A DNA stretch of 64,000 bases. It comes from JAFGPS01 sp964628465 (GTDB lineage Bacteria > Planctomycetota > Phycisphaerae > Sedimentisphaerales > Anaerobacaceae). How positions within the stretch are numbered: position 1 is the stretch's first letter; each line of letters opens with the position of its first letter. The DNA lies in contig CAZVOA010000014.1 of assembly GCA_964628465.1 (NCBI GenBank), positions 13,655-77,654 of the forward strand, read 5' to 3'. Position numbers and translations under genes: made by a program. A model generated the notes under the pieces. It was not told the DNA's origin and searched no databases. It saw nothing but the letters and a program-made list of their open reading frames with translations. Of the stretch, positions 27,101 to 35,236 are shown piece by piece.

Positions 27101-30100
27101 ATGCCTGGATCAAAAGTGATAGCACCGCTGGCCTGAATATAGAACTTGTTATATACTTTACCATAGAAATTAAAATCGAATCCCATCGTGAATGGGCCGA
27201 AAGATTTTTCATTAGCGTTTTGAATATTGGGAACCTGAATGCCTGTATTCTGAATATCTATCCATTTATAAACAGGACCATAATTAGTGCTATTATCTAT
27301 CCAGCTATAACCGTAACTATCAGGGAGAGAGCCGTAAGAACACAACACTGTAATGAAATCAGGCTGACTGTTTGTTATGCCGTCACTGACAACCAGTTGG
27401 AATACATATGTGCCAATAATCGAGGGAGTACAATAAGCATTCTTGGAGTTGGCATTCGATAGAGTTACCGGCGGCCCGGAAACCTGCGACCAGCTATAAC
27501 TTACTATGGTATCCATTGTATCCGGATCGTAAGAAGCTGAACCGCTTAAAGAGGCCTGAACTCCCGGCTTAACTGCCTTATCAATCCCGGCATCCGCTAT
27601 CGGCGTCTGGTTGCCTATAGTTACCTTTACTTCGTCGGGATAACTCGTATATGTACCATCATTAACTACCAATTGGAAAACATATTCCCCTTCCGAAGGA
27701 GGCATGAAAGTAGTTATGGCCGCGGCTGGATTAGCAATCTGAACTGAAGGCCCTGATTTTTGAGTCCATTGATAGGTCAAAACATCATTCGGGTCACGGT
27801 CATTACTGCCTGAGCCGTCAAGAGTAATCTGTTTGACAACCTTGTGCTGCTGGTCAGCACCGGCATGAGCTACAGGTTCATAAGGACCGCTTGTGGAAAA
27901 CTCTACGGCAAGACCAGCATGGATATAAGAGTTGCTATAAGCTACCTGTGTCCCGATAGTACCATCTGAATTCTCTATACCAATAACATACGTGTAACGA
28001 GAACTTCCATTAATTTTATAATCTTTATATTGAATGACTATTTTTCCCGATTTATACAGAATTACCTCGGCATTGACTGTTTGGGAACTTCCATATGTAT
28101 TCCAGTCAACAAACTGAATAACCATTTTATTAGCGTCACCCTTATAATATATTTTCGAATTGGCCGTAAGTTCCATATCAGTCCACATCCAGGCGATCAT
28201 ATTATTATAACCGTCAGAGGAAGGTATCGAGTTATAAGGGTATATCGCAGTGGAACCAAAACTAATTACACCGCTTGACTGAAGATATATTTTTCTATAA
28301 TTATAACCATAAAATTTAAAATCGAAACTCAGCGTGACAGAGCCTATCACTCTGCCGGAACTGCCTGCTATTTTATCATAATAGCTTCTTGAATTTGTAA
28401 TATCTTCCCAGTGATACATCGGTCCGAAAGGATTGTCACTGTCAATCCAGCTATAGCCATAGGCATCAGGCATACTTCCAATTCTGCAAATAACCTTAAC
28501 CGTATCCGGCTGGCTTGAGTCTTCTCCGTCATTTACGACAAGCTGGAAAACATATTCACCTACACTAATCGGGGTGAAACTCGGCGACATAACATTAGAA
28601 TTAGAAAGCACAGCTGCCGGGCCGGAAATCTGTGTCCAGCTATAACTTAGAACATCACCTTCATCAAGGTCGTAAGAACCAGAACCGGAAAAAGAAACCG
28701 TTTCGTAAGGCTGGACGACTTTATCACTTCCCGCGTCCGCAATCGGCATTCTATTTCCAACTACTATCATTACCATATCAGAATTGCTGTAATTATTTCC
28801 ATCAAAAACTCTAAGCTGGAAATAATAAACATCTTTTACAAGAGGTACAAAACTCGGAGTTGCAGTATCGGAATCGGAAAGTATTACACTCTCTCCGCCC
28901 GTCTGCTGCCATTCCCATGCAAGAGGTTCATCGCAGGGATCAAAGGAGCCTGAACCATCAAGCGTGATAATCGCAGGAATTACTTTGAACAACTGGTCAT
29001 CTCCGGCAGAAGCAACCGGCCTTGGATTACCTGTAACTTCATCTGCACCAATATCCACAGAAGCACCCATCACGGCGTATTCTCCGTCAATATCACGCTG
29101 CCAAATATATGGAGCATAGTCTGGATTCCCTGCATTATAACATGGAGAATCAGTCCCAATATGATAATCACTATCAATAAAATTCGGTTCTGCGGAAATA
29201 TTACCATTTATGCCGGCAAAATCGGATATTTGCCCATTATATGCATTATAATAATTGCCATTTTGATTTGCCCAGGCATTATTATTGGTAATTTTCAAAG
29301 ATCCCTGAACATCTTCATAAATGTACACTCCATAATGCGTTTTTCCATAGGCAAAAATATTATTGGAAATTTCCATACCGTATTCATAAGATAAAGAATA
29401 ATAATAAACATAAAGATTGTCTCCAGAAGAAGAGGTAATTCCACTACCAGTTTCGTAGGAACAATCGTTATTTACAATAGTATTATTATATAAAAATCCG
29501 CCATATCTTAAATAAACACCGCCGCCGTAAACTGCCCTGTTATCGCTGATAATATTATTACTAATGACCGGCTCCATGTAATATGACCTTATTCCGCCGC
29601 CATAGTATGCGGAATTATTTTTAATTATATTATTGGCAATAATCGCGTCAGAACGATAACAGTAAATTCCGCCTCCGGAAGCACCAGAAGTACCATTAGT
29701 AAAATCTATCTGTCCGTGATTATTCATAATTATATTACGGGTTATAGTTGGCGAAGCATAGTAACAGTAAACTCCGGCACCTGAGGTATTTACGCCGCCG
29801 GTTATTGTAAAACCTGTCAAAACTGAATCACGAGTCTCATTATTTTGAAAAGCTACAACTCTCCCGATACTATTACCATTTATAATAGTCGCAGCGACAA
29901 CACTCCAATCTTGCGGGTTTGTACTTGTCAGAGTTACTTTTCTGCCCATAAAATTGATGTTTTCAGTATAGGTACCGGGACTTACAATAATTATATCCCC
30001 GTTAATACTGTTGTTTATCGCACTCTGAATGGTTGAATATTCTGTCGGAACAAGACGAACTGCCGCGTGAACAGGGAGTATTGTTACCAAGATTAAAAAT

Positions 30101-30126
30101 AATCCCGAAAGTAGTGATTTGTACAT
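24196..30126 (-). CDS. Giant secreted PKD/beta-helix protein with embedded beta-propeller-like domain
   Basis: A 1976-residue paralogue of the preceding giant protein. Signal peptide 1-21 (ends PVHA), N-terminal beta-helix (about 22-345), PKD 367-545 (two), NIDO-like 546-746, PKD 748-926 (two), NIDO-like 928-1126, PKD 1128-1312 (two). Where its twin has a seventh PKD and a hydrolase-like domain, this protein has six-bladed-propeller-like repeats (about 1313-1658: GDKLVYCYGSQ, GDIVVWSGG, GNKVVWLEHH, GNIVVWTDQR, GRYLVYVDGD, GKTILWQTA), similar to TolB/DPP-type propellers. The C-terminal beta-helix (1672-1976) is nearly identical to the twin's, also at DNA level. Likely an extracellular adhesion or carbohydrate-recognition protein, by inference. 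Confidence 0.85.
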   Translation of the reverse strand: MYKSLLSGLFLILVTILPVHAAVRLVPTEYSTIQSAINNSINGDIIIVSPGTYTENINFMGRKVTLTSTNPQDWSVVAATIINGNSIGRVVAFQNNETRDSVLTGFTITGGVNTSGAGVYCYYASPTITRNIIMNNHGQIDFTNGTSGASGGGIYCYRSDAIIANNIIKNNSAYYGGGIRSYYMEPVISNNIISDNRAVYGGGVYLRYGGFLYNNTIVNNDCSYETGSGITSSSGDNLYVYYYSLSYEYGMEISNNIFAYGKTHYGVYIYEDVQGSLKITNNNAWANQNGNYYNAYNGQISDFAGINGNISAEPNFIDSDYHIGTDSPCYNAGNPDYAPYIWQRDIDGEYAVMGASVDIGADEVTGNPRPVASAGDDQLFKVIPAIITLDGSGSFDPCDEPLAWEWQQTGGESVILSDSDTATPSFVPLVKDVYYFQLRVFDGNNYSNSDMVMIVVGNRMPIADAGSDKVVQPYETVSFSGSGSYDLDEGDVLSYSWTQISGPAAVLSNSNVMSPSFTPISVGEYVFQLVVNDGEDSSQPDTVKVICRIGSMPDAYGYSWIDSDNPFGPMYHWEDITNSRSYYDKIAGSSGRVIGSVTLSFDFKFYGYNYRKIYLQSSGVISFGSTAIYPYNSIPSSDGYNNMIAWMWTDMELTANSKIYYKGDANKMVIQFVDWNTYGSSQTVNAEVILYKSGKIVIQYKDYKINGSSRYTYVIGIENSDGTIGTQVAYSNSYIHAGLAVEFSTSGPYEPVAHAGADQQHKVVKQITLDGSGSNDRDPNDVLTYQWTQKSGPSVQIANPAAAITTFMPPSEGEYVFQLVVNDGTYTSYPDEVKVTIGNQTPIADAGIDKAVKPGVQASLSGSASYDPDTMDTIVSYSWSQVSGPPVTLSNANSKNAYCTPSIIGTYVFQLVVSDGITNSQPDFITVLCSYGSLPDSYGYSWIDNSTNYGPVYKWIDIQNTGIQVPNIQNANEKSFGPFTMGFDFNFYGKVYNKFYIQASGAITFDPGILTTSNRSVPIADSYNNMIAWFWSYHYLNTDAEVYYQRFEDYTVIQFVDYTIQSDGTVNAEVIIYKSGKIIIQFKDFSEDAYLYQHTIGIENSDGTDGLQVSYNTSSYPRNGLAIEFSFGPPYEPIAKAGANQYIRTLEMVTLDASNSLSRDPGGTITYQWTQIDGPPVTLSNSAAQKPTFVPQTEGAYKFQLLVSNSGQTSKPDYVTVFVGNEAPIADAGSDKVVIIPCTVNLDASFSHDYDLNDILTYTWFQTGGPSVSLKNAGTMNPSFYCDKEGVYKFMLFVNDGLDISQPDYIEVKTAAVKACQQVINLGYEISDYFYYPALYGDKLVYCYGSQSDYSWDIYYDNLTTGILYSFAAGGIDTHPKVDGDIVVWSGGMNLNEPWGNEPRNSSVIARNLVTGVQKTLKGFSMSSSYSHPAVSGNKVVWLEHHNLDTSPIGSSNAENWWNTTYSICGADVGNLNNPTYFTIAPNVGTRDPYPVQNFAGDFDDVIDIDGNIVVYEANGNIYGADISDLDNIKVFTICSNPSRQYDPAISGNIVVWTDQRNDLGDICGADISDMNNIRSFSLVKAAGIQQQPAVDGRYLVYVDGDTDSGNIKAAFISGQCAMDIPLTGSPYGSGPVIDGKTILWQTATHQQLEALSIEFLYSTVDGPVQNTTSGKKYDYIQHAIDDSNDGDTIIVQPGMYCENIDTHGRNLKISSTDPNDPAIVESTVLTAMNNDYAAVTYSDGQDANSVLKGFTITGSKIGIYCEEFSSPTISKCVISGNSQYGIYLYRGCEPLISECAITNNGNSGVKMKTPNEAVMYYNMPVITNCIISGNGMFGVSEGKPTIINCTIADNTLCGLYNSVAIVTNSIIYFNGDGSLVGQVMGVGSTISYSDIQGTWPGAGNIDSDPLFADSPNGDYHLKSAAGRWDPISMSWVQDSSSSPCIDAGDLAGDVGAEPAPNGSVINMGAYGGTEKASKS

Positions 30127-30310
30127 TTTTCTCTCCTAAGTTTTTAATATTTTTATATTAAACACATTCAGTATATAAAACTAAGACGCTAAAATAAACA
30201 ATTCGTTACATAATTTTTAAGTTTTTTTTCAAAAAATGCAGAAATTGTGAAAAAATAGGTAAAAAAGAGCCTTTTCGTAATCAAAAAAATGTGACTTTAG
30301 GTAGGAAATA

Positions 30311-30354
30311 AAAAACACTTCCAGGAATTTCTTCATATCCTGAAAGTGTTTTAA
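30311..30354. terminator. Terminator of the PQQ-like gene
   Basis: AAAACACTTCCAGGA pairs with TCCTGAAAGTGTTTT with one mismatch around a loop of about 12 bases. It lies 40 bases 3' of the PQQ-like gene on the minus strand. Confidence 0.7.
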
Positions 30355-30394
30355 ACAAATTTACAATAAATTTTGGAAGGAAAAATATCTTATC

Positions 30395-31717
30395 TTATTT
30401 TTCTTCGATGCAATAAATGTATTTATGGCCTTTGAGAATTAACTGATTACCAACAATAACCGGCGAAGCATCAAAGCTGTCATCAAGTTTGTTTGTCGCC
30501 AAAACTTCGTAATTATCCGCGTTTTTCACAACAACTGTTGTACCGTTCTGAGAAGCCAAATACACTTTATCAGCGGCTCCAGTCGGAGAAGCATAATATC
30601 CTTTTGCTCCAGCGAGTTTCTGTGATTCATATAAAGGTTTTCCGTCTTTGGCATTATAACATGATAAAACTTCGTTATTATTGAAAAGAACGTAAAATCT
30701 GTCGCCGTAAAGCAATGGGGACGGCACATAAGGCGTAGTCTTGCTTCCGACTTCCCATTTTATCGCGTTTGTACCGTTTAGATTTCCTTGATGACCAAGT
30801 TCGATACACTGTATTTTATTTCCGCTAAAACCGCTTGTGCAAATAACCATATTACCATATGGAACCGGGGAAGGAATTACGTTTCGAGTCTGGCCGCTGC
30901 ATTCCCAGATAATTTCGCCATTGTCAATATTATAACTGCGGATAGCTTTAGTTGCGTTTACAATTACCTGTATTTTTCCATCAACTACCATAGGCAAAGG
31001 TGTCGCCCATGAAGTTGCTTCATCCCTGTCTTTTTCCCACAGTATTTCGCCGTTTTCTTTATTCAGAGCATATATTTTCGACTGATCTTCCTGATCCATA
31101 ACAACGATTATAGCATCCCCGGCCAGAGCTATGGAACTTCCTTCTCCAAAACTCATTAAAATTTTCAATTTCCCTAAGTCTTTACCCCATTTATAATTAC
31201 CGTCCATATCATAGCAATAAACGCCTCTTGAGCCGAAACCCGCCCAGATGTATTTACCGTCAGTTACAGCGGAATTTGAAGCGAAACTTCCTGTATTATG
31301 CTTTCCTTCATGCGGTGTAGTTTGGATGGCTGTTTTTTGCCAGATTGTTTTTCCTGTTTCCCTGTCAATGCAAACTACATCGAATTTATATTCACTTGGC
31401 GAAGATGAGCCGCCTCTTCCACCTCTGCCAGCAGCGGCTGGAGCACTTGAAGCTCCAACTTCTATGGAGTCCAAAAAGATAATCTTATTATCCCATACAA
31501 TAGGAGTTGATATACCTTCGCCTGGAAGTTCGACTTTCCATTTTATATTTTCGGTTTCGCTCCATTTCACAGGAGGATTTGCGTTTTTCGCTACGCCGGT
31601 ATAATCAGGACCTCGCCAGTTAGGCCAGTTATTATCCCCGGAAGCGGCAAAAGAATTGCTCAAAATCAGTAATAAAGAAAAAATCGCACAAATTAGGGTA
31701 ACTCTCATCTTAGTCAT
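30395..31717 (-). CDS. Exported PQQ-like beta-propeller protein
   Basis: A 440-residue exported protein with a signal peptide (about 1-24, ending SFAA). WPNWRGPDYTGVA opens the propeller and is common in BamB-like PQQ-repeat proteins of Planctomycetota and Verrucomicrobiota. Repeats of the form GKIIFLD, CIDRETGKTIWQ, YALNKENGEILWEKD and YNIDNGEIIWE mark the blades. No catalytic PQQ-dehydrogenase residues were recognised, so a binding or scaffold role is likelier than an enzyme. A Gly/Arg-rich insert (AAAGRGGRGGSSS, about residue 80) interrupts the first blades and resembles inserts in two other exported proteins here. Confidence 0.8.
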   Translation of the reverse strand: MTKMRVTLICAIFSLLLILSNSFAASGDNNWPNWRGPDYTGVAKNANPPVKWSETENIKWKVELPGEGISTPIVWDNKIIFLDSIEVGASSAPAAAGRGGRGGSSSPSEYKFDVVCIDRETGKTIWQKTAIQTTPHEGKHNTGSFASNSAVTDGKYIWAGFGSRGVYCYDMDGNYKWGKDLGKLKILMSFGEGSSIALAGDAIIVVMDQEDQSKIYALNKENGEILWEKDRDEATSWATPLPMVVDGKIQVIVNATKAIRSYNIDNGEIIWECSGQTRNVIPSPVPYGNMVICTSGFSGNKIQCIELGHQGNLNGTNAIKWEVGSKTTPYVPSPLLYGDRFYVLFNNNEVLSCYNAKDGKPLYESQKLAGAKGYYASPTGAADKVYLASQNGTTVVVKNADNYEVLATNKLDDSFDASPVIVGNQLILKGHKYIYCIEEK

Positions 31718-31760
31718 AATCTTGTTTGCTCCTGTTCAAAATAATTTTAAAAACCGGTTT

Positions 31761-31791
31761 TTGACACTTATTACGAGTATATAGGTAAAAT
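31761..31791 (+). promoter_or_regulatory. Possible promoter of ahcY
   Basis: TTGACA (31761-31766) followed by TAAAAT (31786-31791) at a long 19-base spacing. The leader of about 140 bases shows no S-adenosylhomocysteine riboswitch that could be recognised. Confidence 0.3.
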
Positions 31792-31933
31792 GGTTCAAAA
31801 TTAACAAAAAAACGTTTAGTAATTTATTTTTATCAATTTTCAGGATATTAGATTTATGGAATTAAATGTTGCAAAATCCTCGATTTATACATATAATCAC
31901 TTTTCTTGCGCATTAATTGAAAGGATAAAATAA

Positions 31934-33193
31934 ATGAAATATGATGTAGCAGATTTATCATTGGCAGAAAAAGGAAAGAAAAGAATACTTTGGGCAGATA
32001 ACGATATGCCTGTTTTGGCTTCGATTCGCGAAAGATTCGCAAAAACCAAACCTCTAAAAGGTAAAAAAGTATCGGCTTGCCTGCATGTAACAGCAGAAAC
32101 AGCCAATCTGGCTATTGCCTTAAAAGCAGCTGGAGCTGATTTGGTGCTTTGTGCGTCGAATCCATTGAGTACCCAGGACGACGTAGCCGCTTCACTGGTC
32201 AAAGATTTCAAAATATCCGTTCATGCGATATGCGGTGAAAATCGCGCTACTTACTATAAACATCTCAATGCCGCAATAGACCATAAACCAGTTATCACAT
32301 TCGATGACGGTGCGGACCTTGTTCATTTACTTCATACAAACCGAAAACAAGAAGGTGAAAGAATAATCGCAAGTATGGAAGAAACAACAACCGGTGTCAT
32401 TCGTTTAAGAGCATTAGCTAATGAAGGAAAGTTAAAATTCCCGGTTATCGCGGTCAACGACGCCGCTACAAAACATTTATTCGATAATCGTTACGGCACA
32501 GGACAATCTACAGTCGATGGTATTATCAGGGCGACGGATTTCCTCATGGCCGGCAAGAAAGTTGTCGTCGCCGGTTACGGCTGGTGCGGACGCGGATTCG
32601 CTATGCGTGCCAGGGGAATGGGCTCGATAGTTATTGTCACCGAAATTGACGCAGTAAAAGCACTCGAAGCAGCTATGGACGGTTTCCAGGTTATGCCTAT
32701 GGCAGAAGCGGCAAAAATCGGCGAGCTGTTTCTTACTCTCACAGGCAACAAAAACGTTATACGCGAAGAGCATTTCAAAGTCATGAAAGATCGCGCAGTA
32801 GTTGCAAACAGTGGACATTTCAACGTAGAACTGGATATACCCGGCCTGAAAAAACTTAGTAAAAAAGTTAAGAAAAATGTACGTCATTGTGTTGATGAAT
32901 ACATTATGAAAAACAATAGAAGTATTTATCTTCTCGCTGAAGGACGTCTGATTAACCTTGCGGCCGCTGAAGGCCATCCTGCAAGCGTTATGGATATGAG
33001 TTTCGCCACACAGGCTCTAACAGCCGAGTATGCAATGAAAATGCAGGATAAATTGTCCGCGGCCGTTCATGAAGTACCTTTGGATATCGAGCACACAGTA
33101 AGTACACTGAAGCTTAAATCGATGAAGATTAACATTGATACACTTACACCAGAGCAGGTTAAGTATCTTGCATCGAGCGGCGAAGGAACATAA
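31934..33193 (+). CDS. ahcY: S-adenosylhomocysteine hydrolase, short type
   Basis: A 419-residue NAD-dependent enzyme that splits S-adenosylhomocysteine into adenosine and homocysteine and so keeps methylation going. Active-site residues are His51/Thr53 (HVTAETA), Asp124, Glu149/150 (MEETTTG), Lys180, Asp184 and Asn185 in NDAATKHLFDNRYGTGQS. The Rossmann loop is GYGWCGRG (214-221), and GHFNVELD and EGRLINLAAAEGHP are present. It lacks the roughly 40-residue insertion of long bacterial enzymes and the Lys-Tyr C-terminus; it ends in LTPEQVKYLASSG like thermophilic and archaeal short forms, some of which prefer other cofactors or substrates. AAGGA precedes the ATG. Confidence 0.95.
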   Translation: MKYDVADLSLAEKGKKRILWADNDMPVLASIRERFAKTKPLKGKKVSACLHVTAETANLAIALKAAGADLVLCASNPLSTQDDVAASLVKDFKISVHAICGENRATYYKHLNAAIDHKPVITFDDGADLVHLLHTNRKQEGERIIASMEETTTGVIRLRALANEGKLKFPVIAVNDAATKHLFDNRYGTGQSTVDGIIRATDFLMAGKKVVVAGYGWCGRGFAMRARGMGSIVIVTEIDAVKALEAAMDGFQVMPMAEAAKIGELFLTLTGNKNVIREEHFKVMKDRAVVANSGHFNVELDIPGLKKLSKKVKKNVRHCVDEYIMKNNRSIYLLAEGRLINLAAAEGHPASVMDMSFATQALTAEYAMKMQDKLSAAVHEVPLDIEHTVSTLKLKSMKINIDTLTPEQVKYLASSGEGT

Positions 33194-33194
33194 A

Positions 33195-33283
33195 TCGTGA
33201 TTCGTCGTGCGTGATGAGTATTGCGTTAAAGAAAAAACTCAATACACAATACGATATACGCAATATTCAATACGAGACACGAG
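33195..33283. repeat. Dispersed intergenic palindromic repeat, copy 1
   Basis: Between ahcY and the next gene, a plus-strand arm rich in TCGTCGTGCG and GTATTGCGTT is followed by a complementary arm with CAATACACAATACGATATACGCAATA. The same word set recurs at 35152-35231 and 43480-43567. Confidence 0.65.
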
Positions 33284-33286
33284 CTT

Positions 33287-35146
33287 ATGGAAAAAAACGA
33301 ACCAGAAAAGTCGCAGATTGTTGTTTCAAAGTCATTTTTGACGGCTGGACCAACTTTGCATTATAGCCATAGAAACGTCCAGAGGAACTGGCTTCTTACT
33401 GTAGTCGTTTTTGGTTTAACATGTCTTTTCTGGTCGAAGATAGCAACCGGCTCATTTTTTTCATTTGAAATCGAAGATGTTGCGACCCAGGAATTCTGGC
33501 GTCTTGACCAGTCGCTTGTTACTGGTATAAGTATTTTCGAATATCCATGGCAGATTATAGTATTGGGTCTTCTTATGGGTATTATGGCGATTGTTCCCGT
33601 CCTGGTATCACAGTTGATGTGTTTTGAATACAGTCTCCCTTTTATACTTGAAGTTATCATTCTCGCGAATCTTCCCGGTTTTGCGATATGTTTACTGGTA
33701 AGCTGTTTTGCAGTAGCATGCAGGCCTTTGCGTTTTCGCTCTCGTTTCATCTCTGTTGCTCTTTGTACCGCTCCACAGTTGGCATACTGGATGTATTTTG
33801 GCAGGGGAAGAGGAATCGAGCCTGCTGGGATAGGATTTTCGTTGGTACCCTGGTTTGTTGCATGGCTGGATAGTCTTGTTATCGCGGGATTTGTTCTGGG
33901 CATAGGACATTTTATACGCTATAAACCAGGACTTATCTGGATATTTGCTTTTATTACACTAAGTCTCGCTATTGTTGTATTCGAAAGCGCAATCGGTTTT
34001 GATGAGCTGGATTACCAGCTTTACGTAGCAAAAAATAATCCGGAACAAATAAATGAATTTGAACATAATATTTCTGAATCGCTGAAAGATTCGATAAACG
34101 ATCCAGTTGTCCAAAAATTCCTTCGTGACTTTTATTACCCTGCGGACCCCAACCTTAGATGGGAAGTGCTGAAAAGAGAAATTCAGCAAAGCCTAAGTTA
34201 TGATCGCTGGCCAGGCTGGTATAAATTACCTGAAGAACAGGACTATATTCCGTGGAAGACTGAATTGCTCAAACAATATGATAAATTTATCACTAAACGA
34301 CCAAAAAGCCAAAGGATGCCGATTGCGCTTTATTATAAAGCAATTCTCAGCGAATACAGCCCGGATATAAGATATCTTGGAGAAAATGAAAAATTGCGTT
34401 TCTACAATGATTATCCATGGGAAAGATCAACGGAAACATGGTTTAGATTATATAATGAGTTTGGAGACAGCCCGGAATCACTTGAAGCAAGATGGCGTAT
34501 TGCAAAACAATGGGCCGGAAGAGGAAATTTTGAGCAGGCGAAAAACATTCTGCTTGAAGCGCAGACAAAAGTAATAGAAAGACTAAAACTGCTCGAAACA
34601 GAACAAAAGCCCACAGAGTCACGTTTCGGCTTTAAGATACATCCCGAAACAGCAATGACCCTATCGAAATTAAAAGACCTACAAAGAAGACTGCAGCTTA
34701 CAATCAGTCTTATCGGGCAGGAAAATATATCTGAAAATCCGTCAGCTAATGAAAGACTTAAGCAGCTCGTGATGATAAACAGTCATTCTTTAGATTATCC
34801 GCAACAACTTAATACCCTGCTTAGGCAAACAGATGAAAACCATCCTCTTCGCGATAATATTCTTTTTGCAGAAGCAAAACTCGAAAGCAAAGAAGACATT
34901 CGTATCCAGAAATTAGGTGAACTGCATAAGCAATATACAAATACTGACGGCGGGATGCAGGCTTTCTACGAATTGGCCTTTACAGATTTCACCAGGTGGC
35001 GACAGCAGGATAAGTCAAATACCGAGTTAAAAACAAAATATAAGGAAGAAGCAAGAACCGCTCTTTCAAATTTTATAAGCTTTTATCCGGAAAGCTTTTA
35101 CATCGAACAGGCCAAAAAGTATCTGGACGAGATACAAGCCGATTGA
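33287..35146 (+). CDS. Membrane protein with helical-repeat (TPR-like) C-terminal domain
   Basis: An unrecognised 619-residue protein. The first 240 residues hold about six membrane helices (near 30-55, 83-108, 116-145, 155-172, 182-208 and 212-235). The C-terminal 380 residues are soluble, helical and contain tetratricopeptide-like units (for example around 365-410, ETWFRLYNEFGDSPESLEARW then NFEQAKNILLEAQ, and 540-610, AFYELAFTDF...FISFYPESFYIEQAKKYLDE) similar to BamD/YbgF-like repeats. This suggests a membrane-anchored scaffold. Both gene ends are flanked by copies of a palindromic intergenic repeat. Only 3 bases separate the first repeat from the ATG, and no clear ribosome site is seen. 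Confidence 0.7.
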   Translation: MEKNEPEKSQIVVSKSFLTAGPTLHYSHRNVQRNWLLTVVVFGLTCLFWSKIATGSFFSFEIEDVATQEFWRLDQSLVTGISIFEYPWQIIVLGLLMGIMAIVPVLVSQLMCFEYSLPFILEVIILANLPGFAICLLVSCFAVACRPLRFRSRFISVALCTAPQLAYWMYFGRGRGIEPAGIGFSLVPWFVAWLDSLVIAGFVLGIGHFIRYKPGLIWIFAFITLSLAIVVFESAIGFDELDYQLYVAKNNPEQINEFEHNISESLKDSINDPVVQKFLRDFYYPADPNLRWEVLKREIQQSLSYDRWPGWYKLPEEQDYIPWKTELLKQYDKFITKRPKSQRMPIALYYKAILSEYSPDIRYLGENEKLRFYNDYPWERSTETWFRLYNEFGDSPESLEARWRIAKQWAGRGNFEQAKNILLEAQTKVIERLKLLETEQKPTESRFGFKIHPETAMTLSKLKDLQRRLQLTISLIGQENISENPSANERLKQLVMINSHSLDYPQQLNTLLRQTDENHPLRDNILFAEAKLESKEDIRIQKLGELHKQYTNTDGGMQAFYELAFTDFTRWRQQDKSNTELKTKYKEEARTALSNFISFYPESFYIEQAKKYLDEIQAD

Positions 35147-35151
35147 TATAA

Positions 35152-35231
35152 TTCGTATTGCGTCGAGCGTAAAGCGTATCGCGTTTAACGCAATACACAA
35201 GACTCGCGACGCAATACGAAATAAGCAATAC
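35152..35231. repeat. Dispersed intergenic palindromic repeat, copy 2
   Basis: TTCGTATTGCGTCGAGCG at the left pairs with CGACGCAATACGAA at the right; inner words GTATCGCGTT and AACGCAATAC also pair. It lies between the membrane/TPR gene and the GGDEF gene, ending 6 bases before the latter's ATG. Confidence 0.7.
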
Positions 35232-35236
35232 AAAAA

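Noticed and set aside
17806..30126. CRISPR array or phage tail-fibre interpretation of the repeated stretches
   Set aside because: The repeats are diverged, protein-coding PKD and NIDO-like modules in two intact frames, not short identical DNA repeats with spacers, and both proteins have signal peptides.
31792..31933. Possible S-adenosylhomocysteine riboswitch before ahcY
   Set aside because: No conserved SAH-aptamer core or pseudoknot-like pairing could be read in the AT-rich leader.
32477..32977. Minus-strand open frame opposite ahcY
   Set aside because: It lies entirely antisense to ahcY and shows no recognisable motif.
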